Assembly (NCBI RefSeq): GCF_018457165.1
Contig: NZ_JAFMNX010000001.1
Location: 806,001-870,000 of the forward strand
Length of the DNA: 64,000 nt
Reading direction: 5' to 3'
DNA from: Tianweitania aestuarii
GTDB lineage: Bacteria > Pseudomonadota > Alphaproteobacteria > Rhizobiales > Rhizobiaceae
Part shown: in pieces, positions 18,818-28,544 of the stretch
Layout: every line of letters starts with the position of its first letter
Position numbering within the stretch: position 1 is the first letter of the stretch
Made by a program: the position numbers and the translations under genes
Notes under the pieces: generated by a model
Database searches by the model: none
Told to the model about the DNA's origin: nothing
The model's input: the letters and a program-made list of their open reading frames with translations, nothing else

Positions 18818-21100
18818 ATGGATGCGCGCGCTTCCGATACAAAGAGCACAAACGCTTCGGCCGAGCGGATCGTCGGCTTCGTGATGAGCGGCGGCGTGGG
18901 CTCGCGCCTGTGGCCTTTGTCGCGCGAAGACAATCCCAAGCAGTTCCACGACCTGTCCGGCGGCGGCTCGATGCTGTTGAAGACGGTGAAGCGGCTGAAG
19001 GCGCGCACATCAGGCGAAACGCCGGTTTATCTCATCGCCTCCGAACGCCATGCCGAGCGCGTGCGCAATGATCTGGCGCCCATCGATCTCGCCGGCGGCG
19101 CGGCGATCTTCGAGCCAATGGGCCGCAACACGGCAGCCGCCGTGGCAGTCGCGGCACTGCGCGTGCTCGCCAAGCATGACGACGCGCTAGTGCTGATCCT
19201 GCCGTCTGACCACGAGATTTCCACCGAAGCGCAGTTCTGGGCGACGATCGAAAGCGGTGTGCCGGCGGCTAAGGCCGGCAGCCTCGTTGTGTTCGGCGTG
19301 AAGCCGACGCAGCCGGAAACCGGCTATGGCTATATCGAAGCGCCGGGTGCCCAGGGGGAAAATCCCGATGAGCCGCGAACGGTCAAACGGTTCGTGGAAA
19401 AGCCCGATCTCGCGACCGCCGAGGGCTATCTCGACGATGGCGGCTTCTACTGGAATGCTGGCATCTTCCTGTTCAAGGCGAGCGCCATGCGCGACGCCTT
19501 CGCCAAACTGGCTCCGGAAATCTGGAACAAGGCCGAGGCAGCACTTGTGCAGGCTTCGGACGAAGTGGGCGGCGTGTTCCTGCCAGCCGAGCTTTACGCC
19601 GACGTTCCTTCCGACTCCATCGATTATGCCGTCATGGAGCGCGCCGACGACATCACCATGGTGCCGGCCGGCTTCAAGTGGAGCGATCTCGGCTCCTGGC
19701 AGTCGTTGCTGGAAGTCTCGCAGGCCGACGAGAAGGGCAATGTGAAGCTCGGCGACGTCGTCGCGATCGATTGCGAAAACGCGTATTTCCGCAGTCATGG
19801 CCGCTTGCTGACCGCGATCGGCATGAAGGATGTCGCGGTGGTTTCGACGCTGGATGCAACCTTCGTGGCGCCCGTCACGCATTCGCAGCACGTCAAGAAG
19901 ATCGTGGAGCAGCTGGAAAAAAGCGGCCGTCTCGAAACGCGTTTCACGCCGACCGAAGATCGCATCGTGGAAAGCGGTGCGTGGCGCAAGCGCGTTCGCC
20001 ATTGGCTGTTCGAGGAAACGCTGCCGCTTTGGAGCGAGAACGGCGTCGATCGCACCCATGGCGGGTTTCATGAAGCGCTGTCCTTCGACGGTCAGCCGGT
20101 GATCGGCCGCGACAAGCGCGTACGGACCCAGGCGCGCCAGATCTATGCCTTCGCGATCGCCAAACAACAGGGCTGGAACGGCAATGCCGAGCAGCTGATC
20201 GCGCATGGCATCGAGTTTCTGGCGCTGAAGGCGCGCACGGTGCGCGGCGGCTTCGTGCGCACACTGTCGGTGGACGGCCGCGTGATCGATCCAACCGAGG
20301 ACGCCTACGACCATTCCTGCGTTCTGCTGGCGCTGGCGCATGCCCACGCAGTCGGCAACCGAGATGCGATGCGGCTCGGCGATGCGACCTTCGAGTTCCT
20401 CGATGAGCATCTGGAAGACCAGCGCCTGACGGGCTTCCTCGAGACATCCGAAGGCAAGGGCCTGCGGCGCTCCAACCCGCATATGCATCTGCTCGAAGCG
20501 TTTCTCGCCTGGCATCAGGTGACCGGCAAACGCGCATATCTCAGACGGGCCGCGCGCATCGTCGACCTCTTCCGTTCCTCGTTCTTCGACGCCGATACCT
20601 GGACGCTTGGCGAGTTCTTCGAGGATGACTGGAGCCGCGCCGATGGAGAAAAAGGGCAGTGGACCGAGCCCGGCCACCATTTCGAATGGGCCTCGCTGCT
20701 GATCGATTTCGCCCATGCATCCGGCCAGAAGGACCTGATCCCCTTCGGCCGCAAGCTCTATGCCTCAGCCGTCGCCAATGGCCTTAACCGGGCGACGGGG
20801 CTGGCTTATGGCGCGGTGTCACGCGCGGGCCTGCCGCTTGATCGTTTGTCGCGCTCCTGGCCGCAGTCGGAAGCCATCAAGGCGGCCATCGCGCTCGACG
20901 GCACGGACGGCCCGGATCTCAAGCCCGAAATCGAACAACGCGTCGGCCGCCTGTTCCGCTGGCACATCGACCCCGCGCCAACCGGCATGTGGATCGACCA
21001 GATCGACGAAAAGGGCAGGGCGTCCGCCACGGAAGTGCCGGCGAGCATTTTCTACCATCTGGTCAGCGCGCTGACGCAGTATCTGGACCGGGTGGAGTAG
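18818..21100 (+). CDS. manC: Mannose-1-phosphate guanylyltransferase fused to AGE-family isomerase
   Basis: The 760-residue protein has two parts. Residues 1 to about 370 are a GDP-mannose pyrophosphorylase with the GTP-binding signature GGVGSRLWPLSRE (about 25-37), PKQF, and the family segments LPSDHEI, FVEKPD and FYWNAGIF. From about residue 385 to the end it is an (alpha/alpha)6-barrel of the N-acylglucosamine 2-epimerase (AGE) superfamily. AGE hallmarks there are RTQARQIYAFA, NPHMHLLEA and EPGHHFEWASLL. The C-terminal half is probably the mannose-6-phosphate isomerase. AAGGAG (18803-18808) nine bases before ATG 18818 fixes the start. With manB it covers fructose-6-phosphate to GDP-mannose. 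Confidence 0.9.
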   Translation: MDARASDTKSTNASAERIVGFVMSGGVGSRLWPLSREDNPKQFHDLSGGGSMLLKTVKRLKARTSGETPVYLIASERHAERVRNDLAPIDLAGGAAIFEPMGRNTAAAVAVAALRVLAKHDDALVLILPSDHEISTEAQFWATIESGVPAAKAGSLVVFGVKPTQPETGYGYIEAPGAQGENPDEPRTVKRFVEKPDLATAEGYLDDGGFYWNAGIFLFKASAMRDAFAKLAPEIWNKAEAALVQASDEVGGVFLPAELYADVPSDSIDYAVMERADDITMVPAGFKWSDLGSWQSLLEVSQADEKGNVKLGDVVAIDCENAYFRSHGRLLTAIGMKDVAVVSTLDATFVAPVTHSQHVKKIVEQLEKSGRLETRFTPTEDRIVESGAWRKRVRHWLFEETLPLWSENGVDRTHGGFHEALSFDGQPVIGRDKRVRTQARQIYAFAIAKQQGWNGNAEQLIAHGIEFLALKARTVRGGFVRTLSVDGRVIDPTEDAYDHSCVLLALAHAHAVGNRDAMRLGDATFEFLDEHLEDQRLTGFLETSEGKGLRRSNPHMHLLEAFLAWHQVTGKRAYLRRAARIVDLFRSSFFDADTWTLGEFFEDDWSRADGEKGQWTEPGHHFEWASLLIDFAHASGQKDLIPFGRKLYASAVANGLNRATGLAYGAVSRAGLPLDRLSRSWPQSEAIKAAIALDGTDGPDLKPEIEQRVGRLFRWHIDPAPTGMWIDQIDEKGRASATEVPASIFYHLVSALTQYLDRVE

Positions 21101-21106
21101 GGGCGG

Positions 21107-21436
21107 CTACTCTGCCGCTATGCGGTGTGAAACCACAACCGGCTCGTTGAGCACGCGCAGCACGGCCTCGGGCTCCTGGTTCATGACGCGCAGCAGCGTG
21201 CGCGCCGCACCGCTGGGAACGCGCTGGCCTTGTTCCCACTTGCGGTAGCCGGAAGTGCTGGTGCCGAGCGCCAGCGCCATCTGGGTTTGCGTGAGCTTCA
21301 GCTTCTTGCGGACGATCTTGGGTTCGACGTCGTTGGTCTCGATGTGATGAACGACGAGACCGGGAACATGTTCGCCGCGCATGTGGGCGAGTGCTTCCAG
21401 CGCGCCTGCGATGATTTCGTCACCTGCTTTCGTCAT
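21107..21436 (-). CDS. Helix-turn-helix antitoxin/repressor (HigA/NadS-like)
   Basis: The 109-residue protein has an Xre-type HTH in the middle: VRKKLKLTQTQMALALGTS, then TSGYRKWEQGQRVPSG. It ends with RTLLRVMNQEPEAVLRVL, typical of HigA/NadS antitoxins. ATG 21436 overlaps the toxin stop by four bases, so the toxin is translated first and the antitoxin follows, the HigBA order. It should neutralise the toxin and repress the shared promoter. Confidence 0.82.
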   Translation of the reverse strand: MTKAGDEIIAGALEALAHMRGEHVPGLVVHHIETNDVEPKIVRKKLKLTQTQMALALGTSTSGYRKWEQGQRVPSGAARTLLRVMNQEPEAVLRVLNEPVVVSHRIAAE

Positions 21437-21774
21437 GATCGCCTCCGTCTGGCTTCGGCTTTGATCGCCGCCGAAATCTTGCTCAATGTATTCACATCGG
21501 CGGCACTGATGTTGTCTTTTTCGTTCTTCGCGAAGCATGACACCAGATGAAGCGGCACGTCTTCGTCGAAGAAGAAATAGATCACGCGCGCGCCTCCGCT
21601 TTTGCCGCGTCCCGGCAGTGCATAGCGCAGTTTACGGAAGCCGCCCGTTCCCACAATCTCCACACCGGCACGCGGATTGAACGCGAGAAAGTCTACCAAC
21701 GCGTCAAGGTCGTCCTGACTGAAAAGGCTTTCAGCCTTGCGGAGAAACTGAGTTGTGGTGACGACCGTCTGCAC
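21433..21774 (-). CDS. RelE/HigB-like toxin
   Basis: The 113-residue basic protein matches the RelE-superfamily type often annotated as COG4737. It has N-terminal helices (FLRKAESLFSQDDLDALVDFLAF), then the strand core GGFRKLRYALPGRGKSGGARVIYFF and a C terminus rich in Lys and Arg. Such toxins cut mRNA at the ribosome. The only reasonable start is GTG 21774, which has no Shine-Dalgarno. A good promoter 6-34 bases upstream predicts an mRNA beginning at or next to this GTG. It overlaps the antitoxin gene by four bases. Confidence 0.8.
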   Translation of the reverse strand: MQTVVTTTQFLRKAESLFSQDDLDALVDFLAFNPRAGVEIVGTGGFRKLRYALPGRGKSGGARVIYFFFDEDVPLHLVSCFAKNEKDNISAADVNTLSKISAAIKAEARRRRS

Positions 21775-21779
21775 AGCCG

Positions 21780-21808
21780 AATATAACCCGTTGGGTCAGC
21801 GCGTTCAA
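21780..21808 (-). promoter_or_regulatory. Sigma-70-type promoter of the HigBA-like pair
   Basis: On the minus strand, TTGAAC (21808-21803) and TATATT (21785-21780) are separated by exactly 17 bases. The -35 overlaps the betB stop codon. The predicted start of transcription is at 21773-21774, the GTG of the toxin gene, so the mRNA is expected to be leaderless. Confidence 0.6.
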
Positions 21809-23268
21809 TACGGGCTGTCGACGTCTCCGGTCTCTACATAAACCGACTTCAGCTGGGAATAGTGGCCAAGCACGGCGGTGCCGTTTTCGCGGCCGATGCC
21901 GGATGCCTTGTAGCCGCCGAAGGGGAGTTCGACCGGCGTGAGATTGTAGGCGTTGATCCAGCAGGTGCCGGCTTGCAACTCGGCGATCACGCGATGGGCG
22001 CGCGGCAGGTCGCGGGTGAAGACGCCGGCGGCCAGGCCAAATTCGGTATCGTTTGCGCGCGCGATCACCTCGTCCTCGCTGTCGAAGGACAGCACGCTCA
22101 TGACCGGGCCAAAGATTTCTTCGCGCGCGATGCGCATCTGATCGGTGACGCCGGTGAAGACGGTCGGCTCCACGAAGAAGCCGTTGTCGAAGCCCTGCAT
22201 GGACGGGGCGTTGCCGCCAACAACCAGCGTCGCGCCTTCGGCCTTGCCGGCTTCGATATACTCCATCACCTTGGCGTGCTGCGCGCCGTTGACGAGCGGA
22301 CCCATCTGCACGTTCTCGTCGAGCGGATCGCCCATGCGGATGGTCTTGGTGCGCTCCACGAGGCGCTCGACGAAGCGGTCGTGCAGAGCGCGCTGCACGA
22401 AGACGCGGGTGCCGTTGGAGCAGATCTGGCCGGACGAATAGAAGTTGCCGAGCATGGCGCCGCCGATGGCGTTTTCGAGATCGGCATCGTCGAACACGAT
22501 GATCGGCGACTTGCCGCCGAGCTCCATCGTGGCGTGCTTCATGTGCGAACCGGCGACGCCCATGACCTTCTTGCCGGTCGGCACAGAGCCGGTGACGGAG
22601 ACCTTGGCGGTGACGGGATGCGACACGAGGGCCGCACCCACATCGCCGAAGCCCTGCACGACGTTGAAGAGGCCGTCCGGCAAACCGGCTTCGGTATAGA
22701 TCTCAGCCAGAGCCAAGGCCGTCAGCGGCGTGTTTTCCGACGGCTTGAACACGAAGGCATTGCCCATGGCGAGAGCGGGCGCGGACTTCCAGGCGGCGAT
22801 CTGGATGGGATAGTTCCAGGCGCCGATGCCGACGCAGACGCCGAGCGCTTCGCGGCGCGTGTAGCCGAAGGAGCCGCCGAGATCCACGAGCTCGCCGTTG
22901 AACGACTGAACGGCGCCGGCGAAGAACTCCAGCGCATCGGCGGCGGACGCCGCGTCCGCCACCAGAGTTTCCTGCAGCGGCTTGCCGGTGTCGAGCGTTT
23001 CCAGGCGCGACAGTTCGGCATTGCGTTCGCGCAGGAGGTCGGAGGCGCGGCGCAGGATGCGGGCGCGCTCGACCGGCTTCATGCGTGCCCAGCTGCCTTG
23101 TGCTGTGCGCGCGGCTTCGAGCGCCAGTTCCACGATGTTGGGCGTGGCGGCGTGCAGCTTGGCGATGACCTCGCCCGTTGCGGGATACAGAACATCCAGC
23201 GCGCGGCCCCCTTCATCCTCGACGAAGCGGCCGTTGATGTAATGGGAGGCTTTGGGCTGGACATTCAT
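21805..23268 (-). CDS. betB: Betaine-aldehyde dehydrogenase
   Basis: BetB oxidises betaine aldehyde to glycine betaine with NAD+, the last step of the choline pathway. The 487-residue length matches the family. The catalytic Glu motif MELGGKSP (about residue 250) and the catalytic Cys motif [14 protein letters not shown] (about residue 285) are intact, as is [19 protein letters not shown]. It is the last gene of the bet operon, starting 18 bases after the L,D-transpeptidase stop. Its stop codon lies inside the promoter of the HigBA-like pair. Confidence 0.95.
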   Translation of the reverse strand: MNVQPKASHYINGRFVEDEGGRALDVLYPATGEVIAKLHAATPNIVELALEAARTAQGSWARMKPVERARILRRASDLLRERNAELSRLETLDTGKPLQETLVADAASAADALEFFAGAVQSFNGELVDLGGSFGYTRREALGVCVGIGAWNYPIQIAAWKSAPALAMGNAFVFKPSENTPLTALALAEIYTEAGLPDGLFNVVQGFGDVGAALVSHPVTAKVSVTGSVPTGKKVMGVAGSHMKHATMELGGKSPIIVFDDADLENAIGGAMLGNFYSSGQICSNGTRVFVQRALHDRFVERLVERTKTIRMGDPLDENVQMGPLVNGAQHAKVMEYIEAGKAEGATLVVGGNAPSMQGFDNGFFVEPTVFTGVTDQMRIAREEIFGPVMSVLSFDSEDEVIARANDTEFGLAAGVFTRDLPRAHRVIAELQAGTCWINAYNLTPVELPFGGYKASGIGRENGTAVLGHYSQLKSVYVETGDVDSPY

Positions 23269-23286
23269 GAGGTCTTTTTCCTGCGT

Positions 23287-23967
23287 TTAAACGAGTGGGC
23301 TTTCGGGACCCTGCAGCACGACGACGCGTGTGCCGGCGGGTACCCGGCTGTAAAGGTCGATGATGTCGGCGTTAAGGAGACGGATGCAGCCGGAGGAAAC
23401 CGCGCGGCCGATCGACCAGTCTTCGGTCGTGCCGTGGATGCGGTACAGCGTGTCGACGCCGTCCTTGAAGAGATAAAGCGCGCGCGGGCCGAGCGGATTG
23501 GTCGGGCCGGGCTCCATGCCGCCGGACAGATGACCGTAGCGCTCGGGATCGCGCGCCATCATGTCCTGCGTCGGCGTCCAGCGCGGCCATTCGCGCTTGT
23601 ATTGAACGCGCGCGACGCCCTGGAACTCGAGACCGGCCTTGCCCACGCCGATGCCGTAGCGCATGGCGCGACCGTTTTCGCCCACGAGGAAGAGGTGGCG
23701 CGCCTGCGTGTCGACCACGATCGTGCCGGGCATTTCCGTGGTCGGGTAATCGACTTCCTGACGATAGAATTCCGGCTCGACCTTGGTCAGGTCGGCGGCT
23801 GCAACGGGATACAGCTCGTCGGTCTTGGCCGCATACATTTCCTGGAAATATTGCGGCACGACACGCGGCGCAGGCTTCACGGAAGCAGTCTGCTGACGCG
23901 AAGACATGCAACCGGCCAGGAACACAGGTGCAGACAGCACGAAAAGGCGGCGCGATAGTTCAGGCAT
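23287..23967 (-). CDS. L,D-transpeptidase lipoprotein (ErfK/YbiS type)
   Basis: The 226-residue protein starts MPELSRRLFVLSAPVFLAGC. This holds both an RR-x-F motif suggesting Tat export and a lipobox (LAGC) for lipid attachment. The YkuD domain covers about residues 80-220, with IHGTTEDWSIGRAVSSGCIRL containing the catalytic His and Cys. It probably forms peptidoglycan cross-links or anchors outer-membrane protein in the periplasm. It is unexpected between betA and betB, on the same strand with short spacing, and is clearly paralogous to the gene at 38106. Confidence 0.88.
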   Translation of the reverse strand: MPELSRRLFVLSAPVFLAGCMSSRQQTASVKPAPRVVPQYFQEMYAAKTDELYPVAAADLTKVEPEFYRQEVDYPTTEMPGTIVVDTQARHLFLVGENGRAMRYGIGVGKAGLEFQGVARVQYKREWPRWTPTQDMMARDPERYGHLSGGMEPGPTNPLGPRALYLFKDGVDTLYRIHGTTEDWSIGRAVSSGCIRLLNADIIDLYSRVPAGTRVVVLQGPESPLV

Positions 23968-24127
23968 AGTGAAAAAGGTCCTTGGTGGCTGGCGGGAAGA
24001 GCCTTGGCGAATGGTTCTCCTTGTCGTCGCGCATTAGCGTTAACAATATGCCTCTTTTGCGGGTGCAATTGAGCGTTCTTGTTCAACACCGCGTCAATGA
24101 ACGACAGACGATCCCCCCTTCCTCCGT

Positions 24128-25777
24128 CTAGCGGTCGCTTACCTCCCAGCGGGGATTGATCCACGGCTCCTGGTTGGATGCGCTGAGCGGCGCGCGGCCA
24201 AGAATATGATCGGCTGCCTTCTCGCCGGTCATCATGGATGGACCGTTGAGATTGCCGTTGGTGACACGCGGAAAGATCGAACTGTCGGCGACCCGAAGAC
24301 CCTGAACGCCGATCACCCGCGTTTCCGGATCAACCACGGCGTGGGGATCGTCAGCCCGGCCCATGCGGCAGGAGCCGCAGGGATGATAGGCGCTTTCCAC
24401 ATGCTCTCGGATAAAGGCGTCGAGCTGCTCGTCGCTCTGGACATTCGCACCCGGCGAGATTTCGCGGCCGCTGAACTCCTTGAAGGCGTTCTGCCCGAAG
24501 ATCTCGCGCGTCAGGCGGATGCAATGGCGGAAATCCGCCCAGTCTTCCTCATGCGCCATGTAGTTGAAGATGATGCGCGGCTTGTCCAAGGGATCGCCGG
24601 AGCGGAGCGACACCGACCCGCGCGACTTCGAGCGCATCGGTCCGACATGGGCCTGGAAGCCGTGCGCCTTGGCGGCGGCCTTGCCATCATAACGCATCGC
24701 GGCGGGCAGGAAGTGGTACTGGATATCGGGATATTCGACGCCCGCTTTCGAGCGCAGGAAGGCGGCGGACTCGAAGTGGTTGGTGGTACCGAGGCCGCTC
24801 TTCAGGAACAGCCATTGCGCGCCGATCAGCCCCTTGGAAAACCAGTTCAGCTTGGAATGCAGCGTGACGGGCTTGAGCGATTCCTGCTGGATATAAAGCT
24901 CGAGATGATCCTGCAGGTTCTGGCCGACGCCGGGCCGGTCTGCCACGACCTCGATGCCATGCTCGCGCAGATGCGCGGCCGGACCGATGCCCGAAAGCAT
25001 CAGCAGCTTAGGGGAATTGATGGAGGATGCCGCCAGCACGACTTCGCGCCGGGCTTTCACGACCTGAACCTGATTGCGCGTCGTGATCTCGACGCCGGTA
25101 GCGCGACCGTTCTCGATCACCACGCGACGGGCGAGGCCGCGAACGACCTGGACATTTGGCCGCTTCAGGGCAGGGCGCAGATAGGCGTTGGCGGCAGACC
25201 AGCGCCGGCCCTTGTAGATCGTCTGCTCCATCGGGCCGAAGCCTTCCTGCTTGGAGCCGTTATAGTCGCTCGTCGTCTCAAACCCGGCTTCGCGCCCCGC
25301 TTCAACAAAGGCCTTGTAGAGCGGATTGGTGCGTGGACCGCGCTGGACGTGAACGGGACCATCCGTGCCGCGCCAGCCGTTCTCGCCGCCATGGCTGGTT
25401 TCCATGCGCTTGAAGTAGGGGAGAACATCGGCATAGGCCCAGCCGGCCGCGCCGCTTTTCGACCAGTGATCGAAATCCCTGGCGTGACCGCGTACATAAA
25501 CCATGCCGTTGATCGAGGATGAACCGCCCAGCACCTTGCCGCGTGGCGTGGCGAGCACCCGGCCGCCGAGATGCGGCTCGGGCTCGGATTTGAAGCCCCA
25601 GTCATAAAACGGCATGTTCATCGGGATCGACAGGGCGGATGGCATCTGGATCAGCGGCCCGGCATCGGTGCCGCCGAACTCGATCACAACAACCGAATGC
25701 TTTCCGTCTTCCGACAAACGATAAGCGAGCGCGGACCCCGCCGAGCCGGAGCCGACGATAACGAAATCGGCTTCCAT
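24128..25777 (-). CDS. betA: Choline dehydrogenase (GMC oxidoreductase)
   Basis: BetA oxidises choline to betaine aldehyde at the membrane using FAD. The 549-residue protein opens with the dinucleotide-binding [22 protein letters not shown] signature 1 follows ([18 protein letters not shown]), then the second signature region ([15 protein letters not shown]), with the active-site His in [13 protein letters not shown]. It starts two bases after the GST stop. About 160 bases separate its stop from the next gene, so an internal promoter there is possible. Confidence 0.94.
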   Translation of the reverse strand: MEADFVIVGSGSAGSALAYRLSEDGKHSVVVIEFGGTDAGPLIQMPSALSIPMNMPFYDWGFKSEPEPHLGGRVLATPRGKVLGGSSSINGMVYVRGHARDFDHWSKSGAAGWAYADVLPYFKRMETSHGGENGWRGTDGPVHVQRGPRTNPLYKAFVEAGREAGFETTSDYNGSKQEGFGPMEQTIYKGRRWSAANAYLRPALKRPNVQVVRGLARRVVIENGRATGVEITTRNQVQVVKARREVVLAASSINSPKLLMLSGIGPAAHLREHGIEVVADRPGVGQNLQDHLELYIQQESLKPVTLHSKLNWFSKGLIGAQWLFLKSGLGTTNHFESAAFLRSKAGVEYPDIQYHFLPAAMRYDGKAAAKAHGFQAHVGPMRSKSRGSVSLRSGDPLDKPRIIFNYMAHEEDWADFRHCIRLTREIFGQNAFKEFSGREISPGANVQSDEQLDAFIREHVESAYHPCGSCRMGRADDPHAVVDPETRVIGVQGLRVADSSIFPRVTNGNLNGPSMMTGEKAADHILGRAPLSASNQEPWINPRWEVSDR

Positions 25778-25779
25778 GA

Positions 25780-26427
25780 TTACTTGGCTCGCAGGCTGTC
25801 GTAGTTAACCATGACGTGCTCGGCATAGGCCGGGCGTCCGGTCAGACGGTCATAATACGCACGCAGCTTCGGCGTTTCGGCGCGGTCGAAGTCGAGATCG
25901 AAATAGCGGAAGAGGTAGGTGCCGATCACCATGTCCGCCCAGCAGACCGTGTCGCCGCCGAAGAAGCCGTCTTCGGGCATGCCGGTTTCGAGAATGGCTG
26001 CGACCTGCTTCAGCTTGGCCGCCGCGGCTGCGAAACTGTCGGGCAGGGGCTGGCCCGGCTTGGTGCTGATGATCGGCCAGAATACGCCGCCGAGAAAGGC
26101 GGGAACGAAGGTCGTCTTGATCCACTCGGCCCACTTGTCGACGGGCGCGCGAACAGCCGGATCGGCGGGCCAGAAGGCTTCGTCGCCGTAACGGGCGCCG
26201 AGATAGCGCGTGATCGCACCGCTCTCCCACAAGGTGAGGCCATCGATCTCCAGAACAGGCACGAGGCCATTGGGGTTCAGCGCCTTGAACTCGGGCGTGG
26301 TGTTGCCGCCGAACGCGCCGCCGACATCCAGCCGCTCATAGGAAAGGCCGAGTTCGGTGAGCGCCCAGGCAACGATCTGGACATTGGAAGACGTGGCGCG
26401 GCCGTGCAGGAGGGTGTTCATGATCAT
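25780..26427 (-). CDS. Glutathione S-transferase family protein
   Basis: The 215-residue protein has the two-domain GST fold. The thioredoxin-like N-terminal domain (about 1-82) has [12 protein letters not shown], the cis-Pro segment GLVPVLEID and ESGAITRYL. The all-helical C-terminal domain has the N-capping stretch [15 protein letters not shown]. It overlaps the betC stop by four bases and ends two bases before betA, so it is embedded in the bet operon and translated with it. The substrate is unknown; a role tied to choline-sulfate metabolism is only suggested by position. Confidence 0.85.
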   Translation of the reverse strand: MIMNTLLHGRATSSNVQIVAWALTELGLSYERLDVGGAFGGNTTPEFKALNPNGLVPVLEIDGLTLWESGAITRYLGARYGDEAFWPADPAVRAPVDKWAEWIKTTFVPAFLGGVFWPIISTKPGQPLPDSFAAAAAKLKQVAAILETGMPEDGFFGGDTVCWADMVIGTYLFRYFDLDFDRAETPKLRAYYDRLTGRPAYAEHVMVNYDSLRAK

Positions 26428-27947
26428 TCGCCTCGCGGAAAGCGCTTGTTCTCTTCAAGCACGTTGAGATCCATGTGATTGCGCATGTAGCGTTCGGACG
26501 CTTTTTGCAGCGGCTGATATTCCCAGGGGTAGAAGGCGCCGTTGCGCAAAGCGGGATAGATGATCCAGCGCGCGGCCTGGCTGGCGCGCACATCGGCATC
26601 GAAGCGCGCCATGTCCCAGCGCGCGCGCACGAAGCGCATGAAGCGCTCGACGTCGCCGGCATGAGCGGGATCAGCGGCAAGGTTGGTCCGCTCAAGCGGA
26701 TCCGATTCAAGATCAAACAGTTGCGGCGGATCGATCTCGCAATGCACGAACTTGAAGCGGCCTTCGCGGATCGCCACCATCGGTGCGTAGGTGCCTTCGG
26801 CGGCATATTCCATCAGCACCGGCTCAGGCCGCGTTTCGCCGCGGGTGAGCGGAAGAACGGACTGGCCATCGGTCCAGGCGGCGATGCCGGACAGGTCGAG
26901 GCCCGCCAGATCGGCCATGGTCGGCAGGATGTCGAGGTTCGAGGTCGGTGCCGTGATCAGGCCGGGTTCGATGCCCTTGCCGGCGATCATGAAAGGCACG
27001 CGCGCCGAGCCTTCAAAGAAGTTCATCTTGAACCACAGGCCGCGCTCGCCGAGCATGTCGCCATGATCCGAGCAGAACAGGATCAGCGTGTCATCGGCCA
27101 TGCGGGTGCGCTCGAGCACATCCATGATCTCGCCGACCTTGTCGTCGAGATAGGAGATGTTGGCAAAGTAGGCGCGCCGCGAGCGCCGGATGTTTTCATC
27201 CGTCACGTTGAAGGCGGGATAATCGCTGGCGTGATACAAGCGCTGTGAATGCGGGTCCTGTTCCTCCTTGGGAATGAAGCCGACTTCCGGCTCGAGATGA
27301 GCGCAGTCCTCGTAGAGATCCCAGTATTTCTTGCGCGCGACATAAGGGTCGTGCGGATGGGTGAAAGACACGGTCAGACACCACGGACGGGCGGAGGTGT
27401 CGTCCGACGTGCGGCTGAGATCATACAGCTTCTGGATCGCGTGGAAGCAGACCTCGTCGTCATATTCCATCTGGTTGGTGATCTCGGCCACGCCCGCACC
27501 CGTGACGGATCCGAGATTGTGATACCACCAGTCGATGCGCTCGCCGGGCTTGCGGTAATCCGGCGTCCAGCCGAAATCGGCGGGATAGATGTCGGTGGTC
27601 AGCCGGTCCTCGAAGCCGTGCATCTGGTCGGGGCCGACGAAATGCATCTTGCCCGAAAGCGCGGTGTAATAGCCAGCCGCGCGCAGATGATGCGCATAGG
27701 TCGGCACGGATGACGGGAACTCGGCGGCATTGTCATAAACGCCGGTGCGCGAAGGCAGCTGGCCGCTCATGAAGGCGGCGCGGCCGGGCGCACACAGCGG
27801 CGAGGCCGTGTAGTTGTTGCGGAACCGCGCAGAACGAGCCGCAAGCGCCTTCAGGTTCGGCGCATGAAGAAAATCTGCGGGACCATCGGGAAAGAACTTC
27901 CCGTTCAGCTGGTCCACCATGATGATGAGGATGTTCGGCCGGCTCAT
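26424..27947 (-). CDS. betC: Choline sulfatase
   Basis: BetC hydrolyses choline-O-sulfate to choline and sulfate in the cytosol. The 507-residue protein has the sulfatase signature CAPGR (about residue 53), in which Cys becomes formylglycine. The metal-binding N-terminal MVDQLNG and the later FCSDHGDMLGERGLW are also present. The C-terminal tail (FYPWEYQP... DLNVLEENKRFPRG) is characteristic of choline sulfatases rather than other arylsulfatases. It follows betI by 15 bases and overlaps the GST gene. The released sulfate could complement uptake by the cys operon. Confidence 0.94.
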   Translation of the reverse strand: MSRPNILIIMVDQLNGKFFPDGPADFLHAPNLKALAARSARFRNNYTASPLCAPGRAAFMSGQLPSRTGVYDNAAEFPSSVPTYAHHLRAAGYYTALSGKMHFVGPDQMHGFEDRLTTDIYPADFGWTPDYRKPGERIDWWYHNLGSVTGAGVAEITNQMEYDDEVCFHAIQKLYDLSRTSDDTSARPWCLTVSFTHPHDPYVARKKYWDLYEDCAHLEPEVGFIPKEEQDPHSQRLYHASDYPAFNVTDENIRRSRRAYFANISYLDDKVGEIMDVLERTRMADDTLILFCSDHGDMLGERGLWFKMNFFEGSARVPFMIAGKGIEPGLITAPTSNLDILPTMADLAGLDLSGIAAWTDGQSVLPLTRGETRPEPVLMEYAAEGTYAPMVAIREGRFKFVHCEIDPPQLFDLESDPLERTNLAADPAHAGDVERFMRFVRARWDMARFDADVRASQAARWIIYPALRNGAFYPWEYQPLQKASERYMRNHMDLNVLEENKRFPRGE

Positions 27948-27962
27948 GCCTGTGCTGGACCT

Positions 27963-28538
27963 TTATGGGAGTTTAAGGGAAAGGTAATCTTCAACCAGCG
28001 CGATGGCCGATGCGGCATCCGGCTCGCCCTGCTTGAGGGCGCGGCGGATATAAAGGCCGTCGATCAGGGCCGCAACGCCTTCTGCGGTCATCACCGCCTG
28101 GTCACGCGGAAGCAGCGCCGACAGGCCGCTCATCAGATTGGAATGCAGCCGGCTGGCATAAACGCGCAACAAGCGCCGCATGGGTTCGGCGCGCTGGGCT
28201 TCCACATAAAAGGCGAGCCAGGCCGCGATGATTTCGGGCCGGAACTGCTTGGCCGAAAAGTTGACCTCGAGCATGGCGGAAACACGGGCGCGCGGTGTCT
28301 TGGCGTTCTTCAGGGCCGTGCGCGCATCGCGGCCGAGTTCGGCCAGAATATGCCGCATCGTGGCAAGCAGCAGGTCGTCCTTGCCGCGAAAATAATGAAA
28401 GGCGAGCGCCGACGAAACGCCTGCGCGCCCGGCAATGTCGGACATCGTGACATCGAGAGTGCCGGCATCACCGATCGCCGCGATGGTCGCATCGATCAGG
28501 GCACGGCGGCGTAGAGGTTCCATTCCGAGCTTGGGCAT
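27963..28538 (-). CDS. betI: BetI, TetR-family repressor of the choline/betaine operon
   Basis: The 191-residue TetR-type regulator has an N-terminal HTH ([20 protein letters not shown], about residues 30-50) and a ligand-binding C-terminal domain. The BetI hallmark is the start [18 protein letters not shown]. BetI repressors release DNA when choline is present. It is the first gene of the operon, and a perfect 7+7 palindrome lies 20 bases upstream of its start. No Shine-Dalgarno precedes the ATG. Confidence 0.93.
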   Translation of the reverse strand: MPKLGMEPLRRRALIDATIAAIGDAGTLDVTMSDIAGRAGVSSALAFHYFRGKDDLLLATMRHILAELGRDARTALKNAKTPRARVSAMLEVNFSAKQFRPEIIAAWLAFYVEAQRAEPMRRLLRVYASRLHSNLMSGLSALLPRDQAVMTAEGVAALIDGLYIRRALKQGEPDAASAIALVEDYLSLKLP

Positions 28539-28544
28539 GGCTCG

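Noticed and set aside
21862-23958. Very long plus-strand frame (698 codons) antisense to betB and the L,D-transpeptidase gene
   Set aside because: It crosses two clear genes and their gap, lacks any recognisable domain and reads as the typical reverse shadow of GC-rich coding DNA.
25804-25811. TTAACCAT-like CtrA motif
   Set aside because: It lies inside the glutathione transferase coding sequence, so it is most likely a chance match.
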